Notes: a model not told the origin generated them from the letters alone. A stretch of 64,000 nucleotides of DNA from Blepharisma japonicum (GCA_949751835.1 CATKHK010000059.1:1-64000), one strand, 5' to 3'. Numbered from the stretch's first letter, positions 18,892-30,864 are shown. Program-made: numbers and translations.

Positions 18892-21774
18892 TTAGTTTAA
18901 AACTATTTTTGGGAACGTTATTATCCATTTGAAATCTGGTTTCACCTCTACTCTTGTCCTATTCCCATCTTCATCCATCTCAATAACCCTTTTTTTCCTT
19001 GGTGTATCGCTTTCTTCATCCAAAACATTTATCAAATACTCACACCTTTTTTCAATTTCTTCCACAGTTTTAGACTGAAACCACACATTAAACCTGAACT
19101 CTGGTACAATTTGGATTTCACTCTTAATGTCGTCCCATTCTCCATACGGCTTGCCAATAAGCTGCTTTAATAAAAATTCGTCTTCTTCTCTCGAAAAATG
19201 TGAAGGTTCTGAATCTGCTGGGTATTCTATAGGCTCTCCAGCTTCAATTTTCGCTCGTTTTTTCCCCAAAATAGTCTCGATTTTTGTAAGTCTTTCTCTA
19301 TCTCTTTGTCCTTGCTCTATTCTTTCTACAAGTTCCGCTCCATTTGGCATTGACGCATAATGCTCCCAGAAAGCCTTTGAGTATTTTTTTATTTCTTTGA
19401 GGGTTTTTGTGCCGACTTCTTCTTGGATTTCTTCAAAATTTTCTTTTCCATATATTTCGCAGCCTGCAATAAAACTGTTAAATTCTCTTTTCGTCCAATT
19501 AGCAAAGCCTTCATTTAGCAGCTCTTTTCTATATGCTTTATCTTTGTCAGTAAATGATAATGGTTTATCAGCCGCTGCTTCCCCGCGAGTTCTTCTCTTG
19601 GTTTTTGTATTTAAATATTCATTTCAGGTCTCCTCTTTTTGGTCGAGTTTATCGAGCTCTTCGTCATCAAAAAATTGGTGAGGGTGGCCGCCTCCTACAA
19701 GAGCTCTTCATCCTCGTTTAGATTTATCTTTTTTTTGTGCTGAGGAGTTTTTATTGGTATCATAAGAACCTGTTGCTTTTCTGTTTCTTTTGCCTAGACT
19801 TATATGCTCTTTTTCGACATTTTTATAATTTTCGCCTTCAAATTCATAGAGAAGTGCTCCATCAAAGCTCAGGTCTTTTAAATTAAATGCTTCTTCTAGC
19901 TTGGTAAGCTCTTCATTAATTTTGTCAGTTTTTTCTTGGGCGTATTGCAGAACAGTATCGATATCTTCATCTGCAATATCATCATGCGCTGTTTTTAGCA
20001 CTTGCTGAGCACCAAATTGCAGAATTTGCTTCATTTCTTGTGCAGAAGGTGCTTTATTCTGTGAAGCTAAAGCTCCTTTCTGAATAACTAAGTGGTCCAT
20101 TTTGAGCTTTTTAGCTGCTCTCTCTGCAATTTTTTCTTCCACAGTGCCTTCAGTAACAAATCGATAAACAGTAACAGTTCTAGTTTGTCCAATCCTATGA
20201 GCTCGATCCATAGCTTGCAAGTCTACTTGTGGGTTTCAATCCGAATCATATATTATCACGGTATTGGCAGATTGAAGATTTATACCTAATCCTCCTGCTC
20301 TTGTCGATAAAATAAATATATTTACACTTGATTCTGCTTTTTGGAACTCATCTATCTGCGATTCTCTATCAAGATAAGGTGTATTTCCATCAATTCTACA
20401 AAACCTATATCCTCTCATATTAAGAAAATCATCAAGAATATCCAGCAATCTCGTCATTTGTGTAAAAATCAAAATTTTTGAGCCTCCTTGGACCAGTTTT
20501 GGTATCAATTTATCTAAAAATTTAAACTTCATGCAGGCATCTATAAGATGGTCTCCATCCACAAATGGCGGGCCTGGCTCGATTCCTTCAAATAGATAAG
20601 GATGATTGCATGCTTTTCTAAGCTGCATAATAGTATTCATATATTGGCTTCTTTCTCCAAATCCATTTATGACTTCTATGTTTTTAGTGAGAATAGTTTT
20701 ATATAATTCTCTCTGTGTCTTTGTCATCCCTAAAAACACATACAGCTCATTTTTAGGTGGAAGCTTCGCTTCCACTTCTCTTTTAAGCCTTCTCAGCATA
20801 AATGGTCTTAACACCCTATGCAACTGCCTTACAAGATAATCCTGATTATCTGCATTTGCGTTTTTTAAGTCAAACCATTGATCAAAATCATCAGAAGACA
20901 CAAAAATTTCAGGCATTAAGAAGTTAAGAAGCGACCAAAGCTCGTGCAAATTGTTCTGCAGAGGAGTGCCTGTTATTAACAGTTTCAACTTCGTGGAAAA
21001 AAGTCTAACAATTTTGGAGAGCACTGATTTTTCATTTTTGATGCGATGGGCTTCGTCTACGATGACATAATTCCATTTTACCCCTTTGAGAACTGTTTTT
21101 TCAGCCATTGCAATTTCATAAGTGGTGAGTAAAACATTATATGTATTCGTTCTTGGGACCTTTGGCCTCAGCTGCTCACGCTCCTCAAGGTTTCCATAGA
21201 ACTCAAAAATCTGAACAGAAGGTGCCCAGAGACGAAACTCTTTCACCCAATTGGAAAGTGTGCTTTTAGGAACTAAGACAATACTTGGCGCGGTTTCTCC
21301 ATTCAAGATCAAATAGGCCAACAAAGAAATTGTTTGAAGGGTTTTGCCCAAGCCCATTTCATCAGCAAGAATCGCACTTACCTTGCATGCATTCATTTTT
21401 AGCAGCCAATTGAGCCCTTCTAATTGATATTCTCTCATTGTCCCATTTACGATATTTGAAGGCTGTTCAGTCAATTTTACGGTGTAAATTGAGTTATCAG
21501 CACTTATTAAATCTTTTTCATCTTCACCTTCAGGACCATGCCTTCTCTTTCCTATATTGCTTGCTGTGGCTTGACGTTGCTGAAATTGGTTCAATGAGTG
21601 CGTCAATGCATCAATCTTGTCCATGAGCATCTGAAGTTTGGTTTGGGAATCTACCAGCGCAATGGTAGGTGGCCTTCCTGCATTGGACTCAGGGATGTAC
21701 TCAGTATCTTTTTCATGAGGCTGAGCTTCATCTTCGCTTGAAAGCCCATGGAGATCCATATCTAGCCTTTCCAT
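18892..21774 (-). CDS. ISWI-type chromatin remodelling ATPase
   Basis: 960 aa nucleosome-sliding motor. SNF2 ATPase lobe 1 has DEMGLGKT (~140) and VDEAHRIKN (~240); lobe 2 has [25 protein letters not shown] and the arginine-finger helix MDRAHRIGQ. The C-terminal HAND-SANT-SLIDE module (~700-930) includes [22 protein letters not shown]-like SANT sequence and marks it as ISWI rather than SWI2 or CHD. Three TGA codons are Trp; the one at 20236-20238 (YDSD-W-NPQVDLQ) is invariant in SNF2 proteins. An in-frame GTG at 21816 extends the frame, but the first ATG is 21774, with a stop upstream. Confidence 0.96.
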
Positions 21775-22295
21775 GATTTTATTACTTGATTTTCTGTTTA
21801 TTTGGCTATTATGCACATATTTTAAAGCATTTTGGATTATAAATTAAATCAGACACACTATTGAAGTCGTTATAATGAAAAAGAGGGCAAAATTGTTCTT
21901 TTTTTGATACTCAAGAGGCAAGGGTCTGAACTACAATTTTATAAAAATGGCAAAAATCCGAAAATAAACTTATAGAGATATGAACAGATTTAAGTGTTTT
22001 ATGGAAAAAATATGTATTTGAAGTATTAGTCTCGAAGAAAAAGGTGCTGGGCTAAAATAGTTATTATTTCTTTATTGTTCTATATATTTTAATTATCATA
22101 TATACGTGGTAGAAATTAGAAGTGACTTTTGAAAACTTCTCTCATATCCTGGCTATCTTCAAAATAACAAGTTTTTATTCTTAATAAAAGTATATAGAAA
22201 CCTCTTATTATTTGATAAGATTAAATTTGTGATTATTATAAATGTTTTGGTTTTTCGCAATATTCATTTTATATTCAATTAAGCATGAATTTACT
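21775..22295. other. Intergenic spacer
   Basis: About 520 bp between the ISWI start and the stop of the next minus-strand gene. AT-rich with short purine tracts. No supported open frame or RNA. Confidence 0.5.
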
Positions 22296-22766
22296 TTAAT
22301 ATTTTTTAACCAAATCACCAAGTCCCATTTTTTCCAATTCCTTTGTAATATCGATTTCATTCGAAATAAATGTTTCAGGCTCAATTGGCTTCTCAGGCTC
22401 TTCTTCTTGCTTTTCAGGACTATTGACATTTTCAGCTTTTGAAGATGAAACATTGATAATCTCTTCACTTTCTATAGGTTTTATATCTTCAATCAATAAG
22501 TTAGGTGTATGAGTGTCTATTTCTTCATCGGTCTTCTCTAGTTCTTGTATTCTAGCGAAAATAATGTCTTTTTCTTTTAGCTCTTTTTCTAATTCTTTGT
22601 CTTTTTGCTCGATTTTTCTTCTCAGCAGTTCATTTTCTCCTTCTACGTTACGAATCCGCTTCTGTAGTGTTTCTATTGTTTTATTGTGGCTGATAAATTG
22701 CGCTTGCATCTCGTTTAGTTGGTTTTCTTTGTTCTGAAGAACTTTTAAGAGTCTTTCCTTGTCCAT
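22296..22766 (-). CDS. Coiled-coil protein, unknown
   Basis: 156 aa starting MDKERLLKVLQ. Residues ~1-85 form a strong heptad coiled coil (NKENQLNEMQAQF, ENELLRRKIEQKDKELEKEL). The second half is acidic and Pro/Glu-rich, ending in a short helix KELEKMGLGDLVKKY. No family recognised. The frame extends upstream only with a TTG, so the ATG at 22766 is preferred. Confidence 0.72.
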   Translation of the reverse strand: MDKERLLKVLQNKENQLNEMQAQFISHNKTIETLQKRIRNVEGENELLRRKIEQKDKELEKELKEKDIIFARIQELEKTDEEIDTHTPNLLIEDIKPIESEEIINVSSSKAENVNSPEKQEEEPEKPIEPETFISNEIDITKELEKMGLGDLVKKY

Positions 22767-23353
22767 ATTATTTATATTTAAAGAAACATTTTGATATTTA
22801 TGATGCAATATTGATAAAGATAAACTCCAACTTAAATTAATGCTAATTTTCTCAAAAAATTAATAATTATTGTGCAAAAAAGGATATTTTAATTATTTAA
22901 TATAAGACTATGGTGTTTATTGAAAACTATGTAATAAATAATAAATTCTCAATTTTTTCCATATTATCAGCAAACTGATCTATCATTTTCATAATAAATT
23001 TTTAATAATCAACTATATATTTTAATTAATAAATTACTTTTTATTAAAAAGCCTATCAAAAAGCATTGAAATGATGAGACAAATTAAGTGCAAATAATTT
23101 ATTTATCTAATAAAAATCTGCTATAAGTGTTTGTTTAAAGAATATATTTTTATTTAATGTTGCATATAGTATCAAGAAATCTATATGTCATTAATCTCAA
23201 AATGCTAACTTATCAGCTCTATTTTCCTAATATATCTCTATGCACATCTCCTCAAAATCATTCTAAAAATTAGCTCTGAATATCTTATATGATAATACTT
23301 CCCCTGATGTCATCACTTCCACATATTTTCCTTTTAAAATATGTGGATTATAA
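22767..23353. other. Divergent spacer upstream of PEP mutase
   Basis: About 590 bp, AT-rich. The only structure I can point to is the inverted repeat at 23319-23346 next to the PEP mutase start. No gene seen. Confidence 0.5.
23319..23346 (+). promoter_or_regulatory. 11-bp inverted repeat 7 bp before the PEP mutase ATG
   Basis: CCACATATTTT (23319-23329) and AAAATATGTGG (23336-23346) are perfect inverted copies around a 6-nt loop. It could be a dimeric transcription-factor site or a 5'-UTR hairpin that limits initiation. AT-rich background makes some inverted repeats expected, but 11 perfect pairs with GC ends are less so. Confidence 0.45.
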
Positions 23354-24259
23354 ATGCTTGGGAGATTAGCCCGTAGTTTCGTCACTAAAAGAAAGACCAC
23401 TCAGCTTAAAGAGATGCTCCACAGCAATGAGCTCCAGTTTATCATGGAAGCCCACAATGGAATGTCAGCAGTTATTGTTGAAGAAGCTGGCTTCAAAGGA
23501 ATCTGGGGCAGTGGTCTTTCAATTTCTGCTCAATTGGGTGTTCGCGACTGTAACGAAGCTTCATGGACTCAAGTCCTTGATGTCCTCGAGTTTATGTCAG
23601 ACAGAACTTCAATCCCAATTTTGCTTGACGGAGATACTGGATATGGCAACTTCAACAATGCCAGAAGACTCGTCAAAAAGCTTGAGCAGCGTGGAATTGC
23701 AGGCGTCTGCCTTGAAGATAAGCTCTTCCCTAAGACAAATTCATTACTTGACGGTGCTAAGCAACAACTTGCTGATATCAATGAATTCAGTAGGAAAATC
23801 GAAGCTTGCAAAGAACAAGCAAGTGATAAGGATTTCGTAGTCGTGGCAAGAGTTGAAGCTTTTATTGCAGGCTGGGGTCTGGAAGAAGCTGTAAGAAGAG
23901 CTGAAGCCTACAGACAAGCTGGTGCTGACGCAATTCTTATGCATAGCAAGCTTGCTGAGCCTACCGAAATTCAAGCTTTCATGAGAGAATGGAACCGCAG
24001 ACATCCAGTTCTCATTGTACCAACAAAATACTACACAACACCAACAGACAGCTTCAGGGAATGGGGAGTTAACATGATCATCTGGGCCAACCACAACATC
24101 AGAAGTGCAGTAAAGACCATGCAACAAACCACCAAGCTTATCTATGAAAACCAGTCACTTGTACCTGTAGAAAAAGATTGCGTAAGTGTCAAAGAAATTT
24201 TCAGACTTCAGAATATGGACGAGCTTAAGAAAGCTGAAGACAAATATCTTAAATTTTAG
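23354..24259 (+). CDS. pepM: Phosphoenolpyruvate phosphomutase (PEP mutase)
   Basis: 301 aa. It turns phosphoenolpyruvate into phosphonopyruvate, forming the C-P bond that starts phosphonate synthesis. It belongs to the isocitrate-lyase superfamily. The PEP mutase signature [14 protein letters not shown] is intact, with DGDTGYGN (Mg binding), [20 protein letters not shown] and [11 protein letters not shown], closely resembling the mollusc enzyme pattern. The N-terminus [16 protein letters not shown] is Arg/Lys-rich and acid-free, suggesting mitochondrial import, as expected for ciliates. All six Trp are TGG, fitting high expression. Its TAG abuts the TAF2 stop with no base between. Confidence 0.96.
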   Translation: MLGRLARSFVTKRKTTQLKEMLHSNELQFIMEAHNGMSAVIVEEAGFKGIWGSGLSISAQLGVRDCNEASWTQVLDVLEFMSDRTSIPILLDGDTGYGNFNNARRLVKKLEQRGIAGVCLEDKLFPKTNSLLDGAKQQLADINEFSRKIEACKEQASDKDFVVVARVEAFIAGWGLEEAVRRAEAYRQAGADAILMHSKLAEPTEIQAFMREWNRRHPVLIVPTKYYTTPTDSFREWGVNMIIWANHNIRSAVKTMQQTTKLIYENQSLVPVEKDCVSVKEIFRLQNMDELKKAEDKYLKF

Positions 24260-27200
24260 TTATTCAACTTTAACGTCTCTTCCAAATATTCTTAATTTCA
24301 ACCTCACTTCTGGTTGGCCTTTTCCTAAATGCTCTTCTATAGGTCTTGATAACACTCTAAAGCATTCATCTAGAGTTTCTGCATAGCGGTAAAGCTCGCA
24401 GCCTTCAGCGTTATAACTTCTGCAGTTATCAAAAACTAGTCTGACATCTCCAGAAAAGTTATAAAAATCGGAATATTCGTGGTTTTTTAGCTTAGTCTGG
24501 ATTGTTGAAAAATCCATAGGATGGGCCACAATTTCAGGATAATCATATAAGCCTTCTGTTACATAGTCAACTGGCTCTAAAAAGGGCGTTGAATAGTCAT
24601 GTCTTACCAAACGGTTTAAGATCTCTTGTGCCCAGTCTTCCCAGGCCCCTTTAGAAATGTCGATGGCTTCTAGTCTTTGCTGATTGTTTTTGTCTGCATC
24701 TTGTTTTTCTCTCCAAGCTGGGTCAAGGACTTCGTTTTTCCAGGACCTTGGAAAATAATAGCGATAAATGCTCCAGAAAGCAAACATAAGCCGATGGTCT
24801 GCAGAAGAAAGAGGAGAAGTGCAAAGGTCCCATAATACTGTTCGAATTTCTTCAGATGACCTAATTTCTTGTAAAATTGAGTCGTTAGTGGTGGAGGAGC
24901 TGATACTTTCTAATATGAATCATAGAGAGCCGAGATAGTGGACTATGTGTTCATGATGCAATTTAATTCTTTTAAGGATAAGCTGGAACATCAGTTTAGC
25001 TGAAGCTTGCTGCTTGATAGAATAAGAAATTAAAAAGTTCAGGATTTTTGATTGGATTTCAGGAGGGTAGAAGTCTAATTTTTCTAAAAAAAACTGGCAA
25101 ATGTTGTCAAGTAATACTTTATGATGAGTGTTTAGCTTTAGTAATCCTTTTAAACATTGTGTGGTAATGATATATTGCTTTGAAGGAAGAGCTAAGTCAA
25201 GCTTGCAGTTCCTTGTAATTTCTTCTAATATTTGGTCGACGTAGATAGGGTTTGTTGTTGATGCAATCACATGCAAAATATTTGCTTTTCAATGAGAATC
25301 GTCGTAAAAATTAGATGAATTGTCGTTGTTTCGTAAAATTTCAGCTAGAAATTCGACTACAAAGCTGGAGTTGACTTTTATTCTTGTATAGTTGTGGGTC
25401 AAAGACATATCATTTACTTTAATTATACTCTGCAGAACTGCTTTGTCAACAAAATATTCTTCTGCAGAAGTGAAATTGTTAGCCTTAAGTAAATCATGCT
25501 CATAATGGTTTTTCTTGAAATAATAAATCAAATAATCTAGTCCTTTATAAGCATTTATCGGGTAACTTATAGCAGCTAACGTTTTGGCTGCTCTTGCTCT
25601 GACTCTATAATAATAGTTTTTATTTTCCAATATTTCATTAAGCAAGTTCAAAACATTTGCATAATCTGATGTGATTTTTTTCGCAGCTTTAATTGCGTCA
25701 TACTGAGCCAGCACATCATCTCTCTCCTTTTTCATCTGTTCAATCCACATAAAGTCGCTCTGAGTTATATCAACTTTTCTTAAAATCTGAAAATCTGGAT
25801 CAACTCTGACCCACAATACAGGACATTCCATCATCCTATAAAATTTTTCTTCATCAGTTTCCTCTCTTCTTTTTGTATTGGTTGGCCTTTTTATTCTTTT
25901 TTTGCAAGGAATCTGTGTATAAAAGTGCTCCCCTTCTACATTAATTTCTCTTTGGAAGCTGTCTATATCGTATCCATCAGTTTCATAAATCGTTATAATT
26001 AGTGGCCCATTGTAAAATCTCATAGAATTTAGCCTTACAGGCACTTCATAGTTTGAGTTTCCTAAGCTTTCATACTGTTTATTCGCTAAAGACTCTAAAT
26101 AAGTGTTCATTAGAGGCGTCTGCTGGATTTCTAGATCAAGTGCATTATTTTTCTTATTATGTGTAAATTTGCATTGAAGAAGTGGTGCTCCAGTCCCATA
26201 TATCCAAGTTTTGGCAAACTCTTTAAAGCTGACTTTACAGTGCTTTTTTAGGGTTTTAATCAGCTCATGTGTAGCGCAGCGTGTATTCAAATGGGTCTGA
26301 ATTACATTTTTTATATGGACTTTCCCAACTTTGCTTTCTATCATATGGAAAATCAGCCCTGCTTTTAGCTTGTAAACGCGGTCTGTTTTAAGCTCATTAG
26401 GATGAGAAAAGTATAAAGAGCATAGCGGCCTGACTTCTAGGCCTTTTTCCACATATGAGCAATACCGCTTAACCTTTTTCATGATATCAAATTTCAGCCA
26501 GTTCCCATCTTGTCGGTCACCAATATATCCTCTAGCTAAATAATCTTTTAGCCCAATAATCATCCAGTAATCAGCCCAAGTCATCATACGAAATGTGGCT
26601 CCCATTCAGTTAAAACAACAAGTCCTTATAAGTTCTTTTGCAGCTGCATTAATCCCTTCATGCATAGTTTCATTGATCAGGTATTTCACGTCAATAATGT
26701 TAAGCCCAGCAAAGCATAAAGACTCCCCTAAGTCTGGCAAAAACACGACCTTATGTGACTTATAAGGCAGCTGGCTTCCAATCATTTCTGTAAGATATGT
26801 AATTATGTTTCCGTAAGAGAAATAAGGGTTATTTATGGTATACCTCAAATCTTCTTGCCTAGCCTGCTGGTTTGGTTCTTCAAAGCTATAATGAGCTATG
26901 CTAGAATGAGTGGTGTCTTGTATAAAAATATTAAAAGGGGCTACACAAAACCCAATCGCATCAACAAATGTGCTGATTTTATACTGAAAAGAATGGTTAT
27001 TTCCTTCTTCTATTAGTCCTGTTAAATCTCCTGAAGAAATAGCATAGTATCCTTTGGGGACCTGCAGCTCTAGCTCTACATCATATTTGCTTTGGATTGT
27101 GTCGTAACAAGGCATCCAATGCCTTTTGGTTTCATGCAAAGAGTCGGTTAGCATGATGGATTTTCCTTCTGCGGAATAAAAGCGGAGACCTCCTGCAGGG

Positions 27201-27598
27201 TTGGAAATTGTATACTCTATATATACAGCTATTTCACTTTTCCCACGGACAACGTCTTCTGGCAACACGAAATTCAGCAGCCCTCCTAACTCGTTTTCAT
27301 AGTCCCAAGCCACGTACAGCATTTCTGTGAGGTCTTTGAAATCTCTGGTATTTTCTAAAGCTTCACCTAGCATGTTAGCTTGGCTGATAGTATTTGGATA
27401 GAGGAAAGGAATTTGTGTTTTATTTTTTATCCAAATTTTGCTGATTTGGAGCTCTTTAGCGAAAATTGAGAATTTTATAGCTTGAGGCTGGGAGTTTATA
27501 GAAGAGTTAAGTGTATAAAATATCCGGGTTAGTCCTCTTATGTATTTTGCTTCTGGATCAATAGATAGCTGGACTTGCTGCTTTGCTACAGTGTACAT
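24260..27598 (-). CDS. TAF2: TAF2-like TFIID subunit with C-terminal bromodomain
   Basis: 1112 aa. The first ~650 residues have the M1-aminopeptidase-like fold of TAF2 (LRFYSAEGKSIMLTDSLHETKRHWMPCYD; ELIRTCCFN-W-MGATFR; YLARGYIGD), without the HExxH zinc motif, as expected for TAF2. HEAT-like helices follow. Residues ~990-1090 are a bromodomain: PFLEPVD, YPEIVAHPMDFSTI and the acetyl-lysine Asn in FDNCRSYNAEG. Three TGA codons are Trp (26606, 25289 and 24920 positions). Animal and yeast TAF2 lack a bromodomain; here it may let TFIID read acetylated histones. Convergent with PEP mutase with zero spacing. Confidence 0.92.
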
Positions 27599-27882
27599 TT
27601 CTATTAATTTTTATACAAATAAATGAAAATTTTATTGATAATCAGGTCAAGTGTATTTTCGATCAGAGATCATTATAGGATTTCATCATTAGAATTTTAT
27701 TAATAAATTACCCCCAAAAAGATTAAATAAAATGAATGAGATCTATTCAATTAAAATTTTGATTTATTTAGTTCAAATGCATAGAAAAAGCCTTTAAATT
27801 AAAATAAATAGAATTTATGATTGATTTTTTGCGATTTATTTATTAAAGAAACTATTTTCACCTGAGAAGGATATGAATTAGC

Positions 27883-28278
27883 TTATGCTTGAGTTTGGTC
27901 CAGCTTTCTCCACTGTGGGGCTTCAACTTTTACATTTATAAAAGAATTTTTTTGCAATTCTTCAAGCTTCATTCTAGAACTTCGATGAGGAATTTCATTT
28001 TGATCATAGTAAGATTCAATTACTAATGGCACATTGTAAACACTATAAGATTCCGGTACACTTTTTTTCCCTCCAAACTGCACTTGTATTGGTTCTCTAA
28101 ACGTTTTTTCATATTCTTTACAAAAACTCACAATCTGGTGTCTAGATCTCTCCTTACTGCTTGGCCGAGGTATTTTGAACTTTTTCTTAAAATGAGGAGT
28201 TTCAGCATCAGCGATTATTTCCTGCCGACTTCTGCGTAACGTTATAGTATGAGAAAAACTTCTATACATATTTAACAT
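27883..28278 (-). CDS. Small basic protein, unknown
   Basis: 131 aa, basic and probably disordered (TLRRSRQEI, HFKKKFKIPRPSSKERSRH). No domain recognised. Start ATG at 28278; a second Met is at codon 4. It has one Trp (QWRKLD), encoded by TGG. It lies between TAF2 and the divergent proteasome gene. Confidence 0.68.
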   Translation of the reverse strand: MLNMYRSFSHTITLRRSRQEIIADAETPHFKKKFKIPRPSSKERSRHQIVSFCKEYEKTFREPIQVQFGGKKSVPESYSVYNVPLVIESYYDQNEIPHRSSRMKLEELQKNSFINVKVEAPQWRKLDQTQA

Positions 28279-28484
28279 ATTTGATTTAAATCAATATAAA
28301 GTTAAGGTTATTACAATTATATATTGATTATTTTTATTATAGAGGATTTAATTATAGAAATTGAAGCCAAAAATGAGCTAAATCACGAGAGCAAGATAAT
28401 ATTAACATTTAGATTAATAAATACTGATAGAAACTATTGCTATAATCTTAGACTTCAAAAGGTAAATCACGGAATTGTAATAAA

Positions 28485-29168
28485 ATGGCTCTAAACCATA
28501 CTGTTGATCCAATTATAGTCGGTGCAAGTGTTATTGCTATCAAATACGCCGATGGGATCCTGATGTGCACTGATACACTTGCTTCTTTTGGCTCTATGGC
28601 TCGTTACAAGAACATTCCAAGGATGGCCGCGATTGGAAATTCCACTTTGATTGGTGCAAGCGGCGAATATTCCGATTTTCAAGAAATCATAAGGCTACTA
28701 AGAGAAAAGGAGCAAGAAGACTTCATTCAGCACGACAACATCAAGCTTAGCGCAGCTCACTATGCATCTTATCTCAGTTCCATTCTATATGGGAAGCGTA
28801 ATAAAGGAAATCCTCTCTACAACTCAATAGCCATAGCAGGAATTATCAATGATCAGCAATACTTAGCTTATTTAGATTTATACGGCACTCATGTACTTGC
28901 TGACTACGTTACCACTGGATTTGCAGCACATCTTTGCAAGCCTCTTTTGGGAAATGAATGGAGACCTGATCTCACCGAATCTGAAGCCAAACAACTAGTA
29001 GAAAGTTGCATGAGGACTCTTTGGTATAGAGACGCTAGGGCAAGCAACAGGATCCAATTTGCTAAAGTTACAAGAGAAGGGATTACTTTCGAAGATCCTT
29101 ATGTCCTGCAGAGTGAATGGGGCTATGACAGCTATAAAACCTACTCACTTAATCCACTTTACGCATAA
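28485..29168 (+). CDS. PSMB4: 20S proteasome subunit beta type-7 (PSMB4-like)
   Basis: 227 aa structural beta subunit of the 20S core. It matches PSMB4/beta-7: LASFGSMARYKNIPRM, STLIGASGEYSDFQE, GKRNKGNPLYNSI and LVESCMRTLWYRDARASNRIQ. It has Ala where catalytic subunits carry the N-terminal Thr (IVGASVIAI), as expected for this non-catalytic subunit, and almost no propeptide. Trp codons are TGG only. A PPR gene follows 39 bp downstream on the same strand. Confidence 0.95.
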   Translation: MALNHTVDPIIVGASVIAIKYADGILMCTDTLASFGSMARYKNIPRMAAIGNSTLIGASGEYSDFQEIIRLLREKEQEDFIQHDNIKLSAAHYASYLSSILYGKRNKGNPLYNSIAIAGIINDQQYLAYLDLYGTHVLADYVTTGFAAHLCKPLLGNEWRPDLTESEAKQLVESCMRTLWYRDARASNRIQFAKVTREGITFEDPYVLQSEWGYDSYKTYSLNPLYA

Positions 29169-29208
29169 AATTTCTTAATAGAGTTTTAGTAAATTAATAA
29201 GAAAATAA

Positions 29209-30837
29209 ATGTCCTCTGTGATAAAGCAAGCAGGCTCTACAGCTAAAAAGTTCGTCTCAAAGAAGGCCTGGCAAAAGATGAATGAGGTCAAGCCCAGGAT
29301 TTCAGGAAAAACTACAGTAGCACTGGTTAAGCCAAATATGCCAAAAAAAGATCCACCCCTTTCAGAAGCTTTAAAGCGAGAGATACAGAAAGAATTTTTT
29401 AACCTCAAAGAAGTCCAAGCCAAAGTTACCCCTTTTAATGCTTATGAAGTTCTAGATGCTTCATTTGAAGGCTTTTTCCTCAACCGTGAATACAATTTAC
29501 AAAATTTCAATCTCTTAATAAAAATGCTTGCAAGCAGAGGAAAAATTGACGATGCTCTTGGGATCCTGGAAAAAATGAAAATTATGGGCATCACTCCTGA
29601 CAAACACACCTACATCCATCTCATGATTGCCAGTGGTAAAGCCAAAGACACAGATACTGCTGAAATAGTTTTCGACAAAGGTGTAGAAGCTTTAGGTTTT
29701 CCAGATGGTGTCATGTATACGACTTTATTATCAACCTATGCGAATTGTGCGAACCCTGACAAAGTTGAAGCTTTAATTAATGAAAAAAAAGCAAAAGGGT
29801 ATAAGATTACGGCTACTGACTGGACTAATTTAATAAGAGCTTTGGATAAGGCTGACAGATCTTTAGAAGGTGTACAAGTATATAAAAAACGGCAGACTGA
29901 AGTAGAAATTGATGAATATATGATAAGCACTGCAATCAAAGCTTGTGGGAAGTGCTGTGAAGCGGAATATGCTAAAAGACTATGGGGCGATTTACAAGCA
30001 CTCGGGTTTAAAAACGTTGCTTTTCATTATAATGCAATTATTTATTCACTTGGAAAAAGAAAAGATTATGCTGAAGAAGCACTTGATATTTATAGACAGA
30101 TGAAAGGGTTGTCCATACCAATCGATGATGAAACAATTAAATCAGTTTTAACAGCTTGCTCAAGGCTTGGAGATTTAGTTTCTGCCCAGCATGCGCTAAT
30201 CGATATGAAAAACGCTGGGCTTGAAATGAATCCTACAGTCTATAACTTACTATTAAAAACCTACGCAGAAGCTTGTGTATCTGCAACAGAAAACGCAAAA
30301 GATATTTTTATTAAAGAAAGCTGAGAGTTATTCCGGCAATGTGAAGAAAAGGGTATGGTCGAAAGACATGTAGTGGGCGCTCTGCTCAATGTCCACTGTA
30401 GAGCATTCAGAGAACATCAGGCTGAAGATATGGTCCTTCCTATTTATGACGAATATGGCTTTAAAAAACAAAAAGAAGAATACAGAATGTTAATGGAAAT
30501 GTACACACTCCTAAATGAGCCTAAAATAGTTTTCAGGCTTTGGGATTCGTTTTTAGTCGAAAAAATCAAGCCAGATATGTATATACTTAATAGCTATCTC
30601 CAAAACACACTAAAAACAGGAGACACAGACAGAGCTGTTGAATGCCTTTATGCTTTTAAAGAAAATAATTTGAGGCCAATGTATGTGTTGATTAAAAAAA
30701 TTCATTTTATGGAAGACAAACCTCCAAGACTGTGGGCGGCCATTCAAGAATTTCCTTACTTTTATACATATCTGCATAATCAAGATTATGGGAAGAGACT
30801 AAGAATTGATAAAGTTGAGCAAAGATTTACCGCATAA
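29209..30837 (+). CDS. Pentatricopeptide-repeat (PPR) protein, likely mitochondrial
   Basis: 542 aa. Several 35-residue PPR motifs are visible: YNLQNFNLLIKMLASRGKID, DKHTYIHLMIASGKAKD, MYTTLLSTYANCAN, FHYNAIIYSLGKRKDY and MNPTVYNLLLKTYAEA. The N-terminus is Lys-rich (KQAGSTAKKFVSKKAWQK) and acid-free, fitting mitochondrial import. PPR proteins bind organelle RNA one base per repeat. One TGA (30322-30324, KES-W-ELFRQ) is Trp; in the standard code the protein would be cut to 371 residues. RNA target unknown. Confidence 0.9.
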
Positions 30838-30864
30838 TTTAAGATAGTTTCTCTAATAATTTAT

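Noticed and set aside
21774-21816. Longer ISWI N-terminus from an in-frame GTG
   Set aside because: No upstream ATG, and a stop lies just upstream; the first ATG is 21774.
22766-22808. TTG-start extension of the 22296-22766 gene
   Set aside because: TTG is not a usual nuclear start in ciliates; the ATG at 22766 is adequate.
23569-24127. Open frames antisense to PEP mutase
   Set aside because: They overlap a gene with full family motifs and have no protein signature of their own.
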